Positions 26,962 to 35,993 are shown, counted from the first letter of the stretch. The stretch is DNA of 64,000 nt from Bog-532 sp963805255 (GCA_963805255.1 CAWDTK010000011.1:372001-436000), one strand, 5' to 3'. Translations and numbers: made by a program. Notes: a model not told the origin generated them from the sequence alone.

Positions 26962-27936
26962 GTGCCAGGCCGTACTCGGCTCTACCGGGACGGAATACTC
27001 GAGCTTGAGGGTTTCCCCGTGGCCGAGATCAGTGATCACCTGGCCGATGAGACGATCACCATCTGGCTCGACCTGCGTGACCCCGACCGGGAGGACCTGG
27101 CGGTGCTGAGCGACGAATTCGGCCTGCACCCGCTGGCGGTCGAGGACGCCGTGCATGAGCACCAGCGCCCCAAGCTCGACCGCTACCGCAGCCACCTGTT
27201 CCTGACCGCCTACGGAGCGCGGCTGGACACCGGCACGGGTGAACTGGCCACCAGCGAACTCGCCGCCTTCGTCACCGGGCGCGCGCTGATCACCGTCCGC
27301 AAGGACGACGGGCTGGACATCGGCGCCGTCACGGACCGCTGGGACGCCAGCCCGGATCTGGCCAAATTCGGGGTCGGCTACCTGCTGCACGGGCTGCTGG
27401 ACTACGTCGTGGATGGTCACTTCGAAGCCGTGCAGAGCCTGGACAACGCCGTCGAGACGCTGGAAGACCAGCTGTTCGCCGACGTTCCGCAGGACCTCCC
27501 CGTCCAGCGGCGCAGCTTTGAACTGCGCAAGAGCCTGGTCCTGCTCCGCCGGATCGTCATCCCCATGCGCGAAGTGGTGAACGCCCTCATGCGGCGCGAC
27601 CTGCATGTCGTCGGGGACGATCTGATGCCCTACTACCTGGACGTTTACGATCACGTGCTCCGCGCCGCCGAGTGGACCGACAGCCTGCGGGATCTGGTGA
27701 CGAGCATCCTGGAGACGAATCTGACCATCCAGGGCAACCGGATGAACGTGATCACCAAGAAGGTCACAAGCTGGGCGGCGATCATCGCGGTCCCGACGTT
27801 CATCACCGGCTTCTACGGGATGAACGTGCCCTATCCGGGCTTCAGCCGGCAGACCGGCCTCGCCGCCGCGCTCGCCATCATGGTCGTCTCCGGGTTCGTG
27901 CTCTACGTCATCTTCAAGCACCGGGACTGGCTGTAA
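26962..27936 (+). CDS. corA: Magnesium/cobalt transporter CorA family protein
   Basis: 324 residues. Long cytoplasmic alpha/beta domain (1-260) followed by two transmembrane helices; the first ends in the selectivity motif YGMNVPYPG (the GMN motif) and the protein ends in a basic FKHRDWL tail. It forms a pentameric Mg2+ channel. GTG 26962 gives the usual start (RTRLYRDGILELEGFP) but has only a weak ribosome site; a better site at 26783-26790 serves an out-of-phase frame. Confidence 0.9.
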   Translation: MPGRTRLYRDGILELEGFPVAEISDHLADETITIWLDLRDPDREDLAVLSDEFGLHPLAVEDAVHEHQRPKLDRYRSHLFLTAYGARLDTGTGELATSELAAFVTGRALITVRKDDGLDIGAVTDRWDASPDLAKFGVGYLLHGLLDYVVDGHFEAVQSLDNAVETLEDQLFADVPQDLPVQRRSFELRKSLVLLRRIVIPMREVVNALMRRDLHVVGDDLMPYYLDVYDHVLRAAEWTDSLRDLVTSILETNLTIQGNRMNVITKKVTSWAAIIAVPTFITGFYGMNVPYPGFSRQTGLAAALAIMVVSGFVLYVIFKHRDWL

Positions 27937-28152
27937 GCACCCTGATGATCGAGCAGCGCCGCCTCGGGCTGGAAGCGCCCCGGGCATTAACGAGTTGGCG
28001 GCAGCCTCCCCTGTCCTCAGGGCCAGACGCTGGCCCGGGGTACTTCGCCCACGCCGCTGGCGGGTGCAGCGACGGGTGACGTGTGCTGGTTTGCGCGGGG
28101 CCGCAATCCGTATAGTCGGCTAGACGGGCAGCCTCACCGCCGGAGAGCGACG
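27937..28152. other. Intergenic, no gene seen
   Basis: About 215 bases between corA and the crotonase fragment. A GTATAGTCGGCTAGAC stretch at about 28110 could be a -10 region for the lost downstream gene. Nothing else supported. Confidence 0.3.
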
Positions 28153-28233
28153 TTGACCGAGCCCATCACCCTCGAGCGCGACGGGCATGTACTGCTCATC
28201 GGGGTTAACCGCGCGGAGAAGCGGAATGCACCG
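28153..28233 (+). pseudogene. Enoyl-CoA hydratase (crotonase) 5' fragment
   Basis: From TTG 28153: LTEPITLERDGHVLLIGVNR then AEKRNA, which is exactly the opening strand and the conserved RPEKRNA turn of crotonase-family proteins. Homology stops there; the remaining 230 or so residues of the family are absent. Truncated gene. Confidence 0.55.
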
Positions 28234-28338
28234 AGCGGCGCGAGGCACGCTTCACCGGCCGCTGATTCGGTGCGGACTTCCTGTGCGCGCGGGCTTCCTT
28301 TGCGCGCTGCTGGCTGCGAAGGGCGGCTGGATACCGCA
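28234..28338. other. Breakpoint between crotonase fragment and yqhA-like gene
   Basis: About 100 bases with no recognisable homology; marks the deletion or rearrangement point that removed the crotonase body. Confidence 0.25.
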
Positions 28339-28893
28339 TCAGCCCTGGTCATCCGCATGGCCGGTCAGCCGCGCGAAGATGGTCAATGCGACGATGACCA
28401 GGGCGATTCCGCCGCCCAGCTCAAGAGCCTGCTGACCGTTCGGGGAGTCCACCGCCACCTCGACGAAGCTCACCGCGAGAACCAGGACAATCATGGCGAT
28501 GACCCTCCCCTTGAGGTCGTTGAGGTCGTGTATTTCGAGCCAGGCCGGCAGGCCGCTGGGCTCATCGCTGCGGATCTCTCTTATGAACAGCTCGTAGAGC
28601 CCAATGGCTGATATGAGAAATGTCACCCCGATGAGGAACAGGTCGATGTCCAGCAGGAACAAGCCGAGGTGATTGCCAACCGGAAAAGGATGTCCAGCAA
28701 TACTTTGGATTGAATGGATAAACACGGCAATCCCGTAGGCGAACGCGCCGAAACCAGCGAGGATCAGAACCGCTACAGGTACAATCGTGAAGCGGAGCGA
28801 GGCGGCCAGAATCCGCTCGGTCCCGGCTTCAAAGGACCCCGCGGCCCGGCCTGATCCCGTATTCGTCTCTGTGCTCTCCGATTCACTTTGCAT
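28339..28893 (-). CDS. YqhA family (UPF0114) membrane protein
   Basis: 184 residues. Polar N-terminus, then four hydrophobic segments: RFTIVPVAVLILAGFGAFAYGI, the LFLLDIDLFLIGVTFLISAIG region, VIAMIVLVLAVSFVEVAV and LELGGGIALVIVALTIFARL. ELFI followed by EIHDLNDLK is characteristic of UPF0114. ATG 28893 has AGGAG 4 bases upstream, better than GTG 28917. Function unknown. Confidence 0.85.
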   Translation of the reverse strand: MQSESESTETNTGSGRAAGSFEAGTERILAASLRFTIVPVAVLILAGFGAFAYGIAVFIHSIQSIAGHPFPVGNHLGLFLLDIDLFLIGVTFLISAIGLYELFIREIRSDEPSGLPAWLEIHDLNDLKGRVIAMIVLVLAVSFVEVAVDSPNGQQALELGGGIALVIVALTIFARLTGHADDQG

Positions 28894-28972
28894 TTCACTC
28901 CTGTCGGGCGCTGTCACGCAACATCAGGTGGCATGAGCTGATAGTGGTCCTCGCAGCAGACCTGGAACCGGC

Positions 28973-29338
28973 TCAGCGGGCCGGACGCCCGAGCAACTTT
29001 TCGATACTGCGGCGCTCGCGCTTGGTCGGACGGCCCGTGCCGCGCTCGCGAGCGGCCACCGTGACAGCCTTCTCGCGGGGCGGAGGGGGTGGGCTGTTGT
29101 CGATGTAGCATTCGGCGGCAACAGGTGCGCCGGCCCGTTTGGTGATGACCCGCACGACGATCACGACGCGTTCGCGTCCGTCCTGGCGCAGCCGCACCTG
29201 GTCACCGGCCCGGACCGGATGCGCGGGCTTGACCCGCGCCCCGTTGACCCTGACGTGCCCGGCCCGGCAGGCACCGGACGCGGCCGAGCGGGTCTTGGCC
29301 AGGCGCACCGACCAGATCCAGCTGTCCACTCGCCCCAT
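28973..29338 (-). CDS. S4 RNA-binding domain protein (Hsp15/HslR-like)
   Basis: 121 residues. The N-terminal S4 domain reads VDSWIWSVRLAKTRSAASGA, then GHVRVNGARVKPAHPVRAGD; the tail is basic (RPTKRERRSIEKLLGRPAR). Hsp15-type proteins bind stalled 50S subunits carrying nascent chains in E. coli. ATG 29338 preferred; GTG 29353 possible. Confidence 0.88.
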   Translation of the reverse strand: MGRVDSWIWSVRLAKTRSAASGACRAGHVRVNGARVKPAHPVRAGDQVRLRQDGRERVVIVVRVITKRAGAPVAAECYIDNSPPPPPREKAVTVAARERGTGRPTKRERRSIEKLLGRPAR

Positions 29339-29395
29339 CAGATCACCGGCCACTCAGCAACTGTAATGCGGTGCGCGCCTGCACGGTCCGGGGTC

Positions 29396-29509
29396 CTACC
29401 AGCCCCGTTCGCTGAGCCGGTTGTCGTCGATGCCGACGTGGTGGCCGATCTCGTGGATGACGGTACGGCGGAATACAACGCCTCGGTGGTTTCCGCTCCA
29501 TAGCACAAC
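29396..29509 (-). pseudogene. Zincin_1 metallopeptidase 3' fragment
   Basis: The last 37 residues of the frame end TVIHEIGHHVGIDDNRLSER then GW, the exact C-terminus of the short actinobacterial Zincin_1 (PF06262) family, including HEIGHH zinc ligands. The upstream 80 residues of that family are missing, replaced by unrelated basic sequence. Confidence 0.55.
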
Positions 29510-29617
29510 GAGCTCGCTGCCTGCTACGTCATCGCGCCATCGGCGGCAGGAGCGGCCGAGTGGCGGCGCGGCTATTTCGTTTCGGCTATTTCGTTTGCTT
29601 TGCGGACGCGGCGACAC

Positions 29618-30010
29618 TCAGTCCGCGAGACCGCTGGGACTATCCGGAACGTCGACGGCGTGCTCCTTGAGCGCATCGAGGGGAACGATCTTCAGAGCTC
29701 GCTCATGCGTGGAAGCCAGCACCACAGGTGCAGCGGCGCCATCGTGATGAGCCCGCAGCCAGTTCGCCGCCGTCACACACCAGCGGTCCCCGGGCACAAG
29801 CCCGGGAAAATGGTACTGGGGCATCGGGGTGCTCAGATCGTTGCCGATCTGACGCTGGTGCTCCAGGAACTCAGCGGTGACCACCGCGCAAATCGTGTGG
29901 CTGCCTTGATCCTCTGGCCCGGTGCTACAGCATCCATCTCTATAGAACCCGGTGACCGGGTCGCTGCCACACGGCTCCAGTTCACCGCCGAGCACATTGC
30001 GATCGCCCAT
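29618..30010 (-). CDS. DUF2237 domain-containing protein
   Basis: 130 residues: RNVLGGELEPCGSDPVTGFY, RDGCCSTGPEDQGSHTICAV, FLEHQRQIGNDLSTP and FPGLVPGDRWCVTAANW are the complete family signature with four conserved cysteines. ATG 30010. Family role unknown; the Cys pattern suggests metal or redox use. Spacing to neighbours does not suggest an operon. Confidence 0.9.
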   Translation of the reverse strand: MGDRNVLGGELEPCGSDPVTGFYRDGCCSTGPEDQGSHTICAVVTAEFLEHQRQIGNDLSTPMPQYHFPGLVPGDRWCVTAANWLRAHHDGAAAPVVLASTHERALKIVPLDALKEHAVDVPDSPSGLAD

Positions 30011-30091
30011 GCCAGCAGTATCCGCGCCAGGGGGCGCGCCCTTCAAGGACACGCTCGGCGCGAAGGGGTGACGGCCGGAGCTTCCGGCTGG

Positions 30092-30616
30092 CTACCAGAT
30101 CTTAACGAACAGACCGAAAACGGCGCCGGTGCTCGCCCCGTAGGCGAGGTGCGCGCTCAGGTCCCAGGCCAGGGTCTTTGCGTCATACTCCCAGATCGGC
30201 TTGTAGAGCCCCCCCTCCGGCAGGACGATGTAGCCGGTGACCCAGACCACGGCGCCGAAGGGCAAGCCGTAGCGGGCGTGCGGCCTGCGCAGTGACCCGG
30301 CGAGAACGCCGTAGAGCGCCCCCGCCGCCGATCCGTAGGACCAGTGCGCGACGGTGCTGGTCAGCCAGGCCCAGCGGTCAGGGAGTTCACGCTGCGTGAA
30401 GCCCTCGATCAGGCGCTTTGCGACCTGTCCGGGGTCGGGGGCTTTCTCCCAGCTGTCGACCGGCGCAAATTCCCACGCTAGCGGGCTTTCCTGGCCACCT
30501 GCGCGGCGATGCCGCACATATTGAACCGTGTCCAGGGCAACGGTCCCTACGGCCCCTGCCAGGAGACCCGCCACGACCGCGGCGAGCGGTGTAATCGTGT
30601 GCTTTCCGGTACGCAT
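30092..30616 (-). CDS. Hypothetical membrane protein
   Basis: 174 residues with about four hydrophobic segments (TPLAAVVAGLLAGAVGTVALD; SYGSAAGALYGVLAG; LPFGAVVWVTGYIVLPEGG; LAYGASTGAVFGLFV) and a soluble stretch at 45-85 with WEFAPVDSWEKAPDPGQVAK. Resembles small DUF1440-like inner-membrane proteins, not firmly. ATG 30616 is chosen over the longer frame. Confidence 0.6.
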   Translation of the reverse strand: MRTGKHTITPLAAVVAGLLAGAVGTVALDTVQYVRHRRAGGQESPLAWEFAPVDSWEKAPDPGQVAKRLIEGFTQRELPDRWAWLTSTVAHWSYGSAAGALYGVLAGSLRRPHARYGLPFGAVVWVTGYIVLPEGGLYKPIWEYDAKTLAWDLSAHLAYGASTGAVFGLFVKIW

Positions 30617-30668
30617 TCCGGGTCCAATCGCCATCCCACTGCCGTGCCCAGGCTTGACCTGTCACAGC

Positions 30669-30808
30669 GCCTGCTGTGGTGCCTATGTGCCTGCTGTGGT
30701 GCCTATGTGCCTGCTGTGGTGCCTATGTGCCTGCTGTGGTGCCTATGTGCCTGCTGTGGTGCCTATGTGCCTGCTGTGGTGCCTATGTGCCTGCTGTGGT
30801 GCCTATGT
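30669..30808. repeat. Perfect tandem repeat, 7 x 20 bases
   Basis: Seven identical copies of GCCTGCTGTGGTGCCTATGT with no mismatch. Twenty is not a multiple of three, so any translation cycles through all frames; it lies between the start of a membrane-protein gene and a transposase remnant. A young, probably variable-number array. Confidence 0.95.
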
Positions 30809-31056
30809 CCCCCAGCTGCTGGAGGCCGACGCCGCTGGCGGGGTTCCAGAAGCTCTTGACCTGGGCTTCCAGGTGGCTCGCCCATATTCGCCGGGGGACG
30901 CCGAGGACGGGCTGGCGCTTCTGGCCTTGCGGCTGAGCAGGACCAGCTCGCCGTGTACTCCCCGATACTCCCATGTGGGGTTTCCGCTGCGCCAGCCGGA
31001 GCACCGGGCCGCGGATCTCCTGGCTCCTTCTGGGTGCCGGTGTGCCTGGACCATTA
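30809..31056 (-). pseudogene. Transposase/integrase (rve-type) remnant
   Basis: Minus-strand frames give PVLRLAQRKPH and NPTWEYRGVHGELVLLSRKA, matching the LRLA.ENPTWGYRRIHGEL segment before the DDE domain of IS3/IS481-type transposases. The catalytic residues are absent and the frame changes. It ends at the 20-base repeat array. Confidence 0.45.
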
Positions 31057-31066
31057 GCCTGTACGG

Positions 31067-32461
31067 GTGAACGCCTCCCATCATGGCGCCGGGGCGGGGG
31101 ATTCTGCCCGGCCGCGGGGTGTGGCAGCCAGGCCCGGCGGAGATTCCCGCCGTGCGCCCGTGCTTCAGCAGCCCGGGTGGCCCGACCCTGATCGGCTCGG
31201 GACAGTGACGCGCAGCCTGCGGCGGCTGCCGCCGCTGGTGTCCGCCCGGGAGTGTGACCAGCTGAAGGATCGGCTGGCCGCGGTGGCACGTGGGGAGGCA
31301 TTCCTCCTCCAGGGCGGCGACTGCGCGGAGACGTTCGCCGGCACCACCGCCGACAGCATCCGGGGCAGGCTGAGGACGCTGCTGCAGATGTCGGTCGTGC
31401 TGACCTATGCCGCCAGTGTGCCGGTGGTGAAGATCGGCCGGATGGCAGGTCAGTTCGCTAAGCCTCGATCGGCGGCGACCGAGGTCAGAAACGGCGTGGA
31501 GCTTCCCGTCTACCGGGGCAACGCGGTCAACGCGATCGAGTTCACGGCCGCGGCCAGGACGCCCGACCCAGGCCGCCTGCTTGATGCGTATCACTGCTCG
31601 GCGGTCACACTGAACCTTTGCCGGGCCTTCGCCAGCGGGGGCTACGCCGACCTTGGCCAGGTGCACGCCTGGAACCAGGACTTCGTTGCCCGCAGCCCGG
31701 CCGGACAGCGCTACGAGCGTCTGGCCGAAGAGATCGACCGGGCGATCGCGTTCATGCATGCCTGCGGGGCCGATCCGGAACAGTTCCGCGTCGTGGAGTT
31801 CTACTCCAGCCACGAGGCTCTGCTTCTTGACTATGAGCACGCGCTGACCAGCGCCGACTCACGGACCGGGCTTTCCTACGACCTGTCGGCTCACCTGCTG
31901 TGGATCGGGGAGCGCACCCGCGCCATCGGCGGCGCTCATATCGAGTTCGCGCGCCAGATCCGCAACCCGGTAGCCGTCAAGATCGGTCCGGCGGTCACCG
32001 CGCAGGACGTGCTGGCCCTGGTCGATGCGCTCGACCCAGACCGCGAACCTGGCCGGCTCACCCTGGTCACACGGATGGGCTCCGGCCGGGTGCGCGAGGT
32101 TCTGCCGCCGCTGGTGGAGAAGCTTGCGGCCAGCGGCGCCGTGGTCGCCTGGGTATGCGACCCGATGCACGGCAACACCATCGAGACGGCGAGCGGGCAC
32201 AAGACACGCCACTTCGACGACGTGCTGGCCGAGGTCACGGGCTTCTTCGAGGTGCACCGCGCACTGGGGACTCATCCGGGCGGCATTCATATCGAGTTCA
32301 CCAGCGACGACGTCACCGAATGCATGGGCGGCGGGCAGCACATCGCGGAAAGCGATCTGCGCCGCCGGTATGAGACCGCCTGTGACCCCAGACTCAACCG
32401 CAGCCAGTCCCTCGACCTGGCATTTCTTGTCGCCGACAGGTACCGCCAGCACACCAGTTAA
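31067..32461 (+). CDS. Class II 3-deoxy-7-phosphoheptulonate (DAHP) synthase
   Basis: 464 residues. Condenses PEP with erythrose 4-phosphate, the first shikimate step. Class II (plant/actinobacterial) features: LLQGGDCAETF (Mn2+-binding Cys), ASVPVVKIGRMAGQFAKPRS, FYSSHEALLLDYE, WVCDPMHGNT (metal His) and GGIHIEFTSDDVTECMGGG (metal Glu). GTG 31067; the first 35 residues are a variable leader. Stands alone, so it could be the housekeeping enzyme or a second copy feeding a secondary pathway. Confidence 0.93.
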   Translation: MNASHHGAGAGDSARPRGVAARPGGDSRRAPVLQQPGWPDPDRLGTVTRSLRRLPPLVSARECDQLKDRLAAVARGEAFLLQGGDCAETFAGTTADSIRGRLRTLLQMSVVLTYAASVPVVKIGRMAGQFAKPRSAATEVRNGVELPVYRGNAVNAIEFTAAARTPDPGRLLDAYHCSAVTLNLCRAFASGGYADLGQVHAWNQDFVARSPAGQRYERLAEEIDRAIAFMHACGADPEQFRVVEFYSSHEALLLDYEHALTSADSRTGLSYDLSAHLLWIGERTRAIGGAHIEFARQIRNPVAVKIGPAVTAQDVLALVDALDPDREPGRLTLVTRMGSGRVREVLPPLVEKLAASGAVVAWVCDPMHGNTIETASGHKTRHFDDVLAEVTGFFEVHRALGTHPGGIHIEFTSDDVTECMGGGQHIAESDLRRRYETACDPRLNRSQSLDLAFLVADRYRQHTS

Positions 32462-32553
32462 CGGCGGGCCGGGCGGTGGAACGCAGGAGCTCACGGAAGC
32501 GGCGGGCGAACAGGCAGGCGTCGCCTGTCACGCCGGAATACTGGTCCGGAAGC

Positions 32554-32661
32554 CCTAGGAGGCCACTGAATAACCCTGTTTGCGCTCAAGGAGCTAGCAG
32601 CTGACCTGCGGCTTTGCGACATTGATCATGAAAAATGGGACTTATTCAGCGCGCTCCTAGG
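32554..32661. mobile_element. MITE-like element, 108 bases
   Basis: The ends are a 20-base imperfect inverted repeat: CCTAGGAG..C.CTGAATAA at the left and its complement at the right, 17 of 20 matching. The interior has no coding frame. The right end contains the stop codon of the acyl-CoA dehydrogenase gene. No clear target duplication. Ends of the CTGAATAA type occur in several actinobacterial IS families, so it may be mobilised in trans. Confidence 0.55.
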
Positions 32662-33865
32662 TGCCGGGCAGGTCGGCCAGGCGGGCCAGGGATGCCCGGT
32701 GGGCATCGGACGTGCCGAACGCGATCGACGCGGCCTTGGCGCGCTTCAGGTACAGGTGCGCCGGATGCTCCCAGGTGAACCCGATGCCGCCGTGCATCTG
32801 CACGCACTCCTCGGCGGCTCGCATGGCGAGGTCGCCGCAGTAGGACTTGGCCAGCGCGACGGCGACGGGCGCGTCGCTGTCGCCGTCGGCCAGGCAGGCG
32901 GCCGCGTAGCGGGCCGCGGCCCGCGCCTGGGTGAGTCCCACCCACAGGTCGGCCAGCCGGTGCTTCAGGGCCTGGAACGAACCGATCGGGCGGGCGAACT
33001 GCCGCCGTTCCTGCACGTACGCGACGGTCATCTCCAGGCACCGTTCGGCCAGGCCGAGCTGCTCGGAGGCGATCGCGGCCGCCCCCGCGGTCAGTGCCGC
33101 CTCGACAGCGCGGTTGGCCTCCGCGCCGGGGGCCATCGGGCGGGCCGGGGCGTCCTCGAATTCGATGTCGCAGAGCTGGCGGGTCATGTCCAGCGAGACG
33201 ACGGGGGTGCGCCGCACGCCCTCGGCGTTCGCGCCGACCACGTACAGGCCGTGCGGCACGGCGTCGGCCGGCACCACCAGCAGGTCGGCGGACAGCGCGT
33301 CGGCCACGCCCCGGACACGGCCGCGCAGCCGGGTGATACCGGCCCGGCCGTCACTGGATTTCGGCGCGGAGACGCGCGCGGTCAGCGGGAACTGCGCTCC
33401 CGGCCCGGTTTCGAAGCCGACGGTCAGGGCGGCGGTGACGTCTCCCCGGGCGAGTTCACGGACCGTGGCGTCATCACCGGCGGCCAGCAACGCCGTCATC
33501 GCGACCACGGCGCTGCCGATGAAAGGAACCGGCGCCACGGCGCGGCCCAGTTCCTCGGCCACGGCGGCCGCTTCGCGGAACGACGCCCCGGCGCCGCCCT
33601 GCTCCTCCGGGACGAGCAGCCCGGCGCAGCCCAGATCGGCGGCGATCGTCTTCCACAGCCCGGTGTCGTAGGGCCCCGTACCGTAGCGTTCAGTGCCGTC
33701 GGGTCCAGTGCCGCCGAGCCGGGCGAGGACGTCCCCGGCGCGGCACCGGGCAGCCAGCAACGCGCGAACGCTCCCAGCCAAGTCCCGTTCGGCTTCGCTA
33801 TACAGCAGATAGGGGGCACGCGGGCCGGCCGAGTCTGCCGCCTCAGCCTGGGCTGCAAGGCTCAT
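32657..33865 (-). CDS. Acyl-CoA dehydrogenase (FadE beta-type subunit)
   Basis: 402 residues, the three-domain acyl-CoA dehydrogenase fold. C-terminal hallmark HGGIGFTWEHPAHLYLKRAK belongs to the subunit type that pairs with an adjacent FadE in actinobacterial alpha2beta2 enzymes for sterol side chains and branched acids. FAD-dependent alpha,beta-dehydrogenation of an acyl-CoA. ATG 33865 overlaps the stop of the upstream dehydrogenase (ATGA), so the subunits are coupled. Its stop lies inside the right end of the MITE-like element. Confidence 0.88.
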   Translation of the reverse strand: MSLAAQAEAADSAGPRAPYLLYSEAERDLAGSVRALLAARCRAGDVLARLGGTGPDGTERYGTGPYDTGLWKTIAADLGCAGLLVPEEQGGAGASFREAAAVAEELGRAVAPVPFIGSAVVAMTALLAAGDDATVRELARGDVTAALTVGFETGPGAQFPLTARVSAPKSSDGRAGITRLRGRVRGVADALSADLLVVPADAVPHGLYVVGANAEGVRRTPVVSLDMTRQLCDIEFEDAPARPMAPGAEANRAVEAALTAGAAAIASEQLGLAERCLEMTVAYVQERRQFARPIGSFQALKHRLADLWVGLTQARAAARYAAACLADGDSDAPVAVALAKSYCGDLAMRAAEECVQMHGGIGFTWEHPAHLYLKRAKAASIAFGTSDAHRASLARLADLPGT

Positions 33866-35062
33866 CGCGGTAGGTCCTTCCATGGCACGTCCTTGTCGGC
33901 CCGCGGCTCTTGCGGCAGGCCGAGCACGCGTTCAGCGATGATGTTGCGCAGGATCTCCGAGGTGCCGCCCTCGATCGAGTTGCCCCTGGCCCGCAGGTAG
34001 CGGTAGCCGGGACCGCGGCCGAAGAAGTCCGCGTGGGCGGGCCAGGCGCATCGTCCAGTCGTCGTAGCGCAGGCCCTCGGCGCCGGCGAGCTCTACCTCG
34101 AACCCGGAGATCTCCTGGTTGAGGCGGGCGAAGACGATCTTCGCGGCGGAGCCTTCGGGTCCGGGCTGGCCCGCGGCGAGCTGCTGGCGCATCCGCAGCC
34201 CCGCCAGCCGGGCGATCTCCGCCTCGGCCCACAGCCGCAGCAGCCGGTCGTGGAGGCCCGGGCTGCGCTGCTCGGGGTGCTCCCGCCAGGCCCGGGCGGC
34301 CCCGCCGATCATCCCGCCCTCGCGCAGCATCGACATCCCGCCGATGGCGACCCGCTCGTTCATCAGCGTGCCCTGGGCGACCTTCCAGCCGTCCCCGACC
34401 TCGCCGATCCGGTCCTCGTCCGGGACCCGCACGTCGGTGAGGAAGACCTCGTTGAACTCGGCCTCGCCGGTGAGCTGGCGCAGCGGGCGGACCTCGACCC
34501 CGGGCGCGTGCATGTCGCAGGCGAAATAACTGAGGCCGCGGTGCTTCGGCACGTCGGGGTCGGTCCGGGCGACCAGGATGGCCCAGCGGGCCTGGTGCGC
34601 CAGCGAGGTCCAGACCTTCTGCCCGGACACAACCCAGTCCCCGCCCGGGTCGCGGACCGCGCGGGTCGCGAGGGAGGCGAGGTCGCTTCCGGCGCCGGGC
34701 TCGCTGAACAGCTGGCACCAGATCTCCTCCCCCGTCCACAGCGGCCGCAGCCAGCGCTCGCGCTGCTTGTCCGAGCCGAACGCGAGGATGGTCGGGGCCG
34801 CCATGCCGAGCCCGATGACGTTGAGGCCCGGGTTGTTGTCGGGCGCGCCGGCCGCCGCGAACTCGGTGTCCGCGACGGCCTGCAGCGCCCGGGGCGCGCC
34901 GAGCCCGCCCAGCCCGGACGGGTAGTGCACCCAGGCCAGACCGGCGTCGAAACGGGCGCGCAGGAAGTCCAGCCTGGGCATCTCCACCGGGTCTGTCGTG
35001 GCCAGGAACTGGTGGACGCGATCGCGAATGTCCCCGGCCGTGAGCTCAGACCCGGTTAGCAA
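33862..35062 (-). CDS. Acyl-CoA dehydrogenase (FadE alpha-type subunit), frame broken near 34040
   Basis: About 400 residues: LFSEPGAGSDLASLATRA, WVVSGQKVWTSLAHQA and the C-terminal GNSIEGGTSEILRNIIAERV of FAD-binding subunits. The frame runs cleanly to RYDDWTMRLA (about 34050) and then needs one base removed (GGGCGGG tract) to continue HADFFGRGPGYRYLRARGNS to the stop overlapping the next gene. At its 5' end it is joined in frame to the upstream SDR without a stop; if separate, TTG 35062 is the likeliest start. Confidence 0.82.
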
Positions 35063-35818
35063 AGGGGCCCCGCCGGCCACGTAGATGACCTGGCCGGAGA
35101 CGAAGCCCGCGTTCTCGCCGACCAGGAAGGAGACAGCGTTCGCCACGTCAGCGGGCTGGCCGACCCGGTTTACGGGTATCTGCTTCTTGTAGGTCTCCAC
35201 GAGATCCTCGAACGACATCTTCAGGCTGGTGGCCATGGCCGCGGTCATGTCGGTGGCGATGAAGTGCGGCCCGACCGCGTTCGCGGTGATCCCGAACTTG
35301 CCCAGTTCCTTGGCGAGCGTCTTGGTGAAGCCCTCCACCCCGGCCTTGGTGGCGGAGTAGTTGGCCTGCCCGCGGTTGCCGAGCGCCGACGACGACGAGA
35401 TATTGACGATCCGCCCCCACTTCTGCGCGCTCATGTACTTCTGCACCGCCCGGGTCATCAGGAACGGGCCGCGCAGGTTGACGTTGACCACCGTGTCCCA
35501 TTGCTCGTCGGTCATCTTGAACAGCATGGCGTCGCGGGTGATCCCCGCGTTGTTCACCAGCACCGTCGGCTCGCCGAGTTCGGCGGCTATCCGCTCGACC
35601 GCGGCGTTCACCTGATCGGTCTTGCTGACATCGGCGCCAACCGCAAGCGCCCGCCCGCCGGCGTTCTCGATCTCCTTGACCGTTCCCGCGCAGTCGGCCT
35701 CGTTCAGGTCGAGGACCGCCACGGCCATCCCGTCGGCGGCCAGCCGGATGGCTACCCCGGCCCCGATCCCGCGCGCGGCTCCGGTCACGATGGCAACTCG
35801 CTGCGTCTCCTGTGACAT
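35056..35818 (-). CDS. SDR family oxidoreductase (FabG-like)
   Basis: About 250 residues: cofactor loop TGAARGIG, NNAG, catalytic Ser-Tyr-Lys in NISSSSALGNRGQANYSATK and the C-terminal VSGQVIYVAGG. Likely a 3-oxoacyl/3-hydroxyacyl-CoA or ACP reductase acting with the two dehydrogenases. As assembled it has no stop and reads on into the acyl-CoA dehydrogenase. Removing one G from the GGGG tract at 35064-35067 gives the ending GGPLC then TAA at 35056, a normal family ending, so the fusion may be an artefact. ATG 35818 has AAGG 8 bases upstream. Confidence 0.85.
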
Positions 35819-35993
35819 ATGCGTACCTTTCATCTGGTCATCTGGCCGGAAATAACCCTCTGGTTCGGTCCGGGCCGTTCATCATCTACTGGCCAGTATC
35901 TTGCGCCTCGCGATACCCGTTTTCAAGAGAGGGTTAGACACTCTCCGTGCTGAGACCAGAGCATTCCGTATCCGGTTGTTTCACCGACTCCGT

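Noticed and set aside
30509..30859. Cys/Leu/Trp-rich protein spanning the 20-base repeat
   Set aside because: The frame exists only because a 20-base perfect repeat contains no stops in any phase; no ribosome site or family match.
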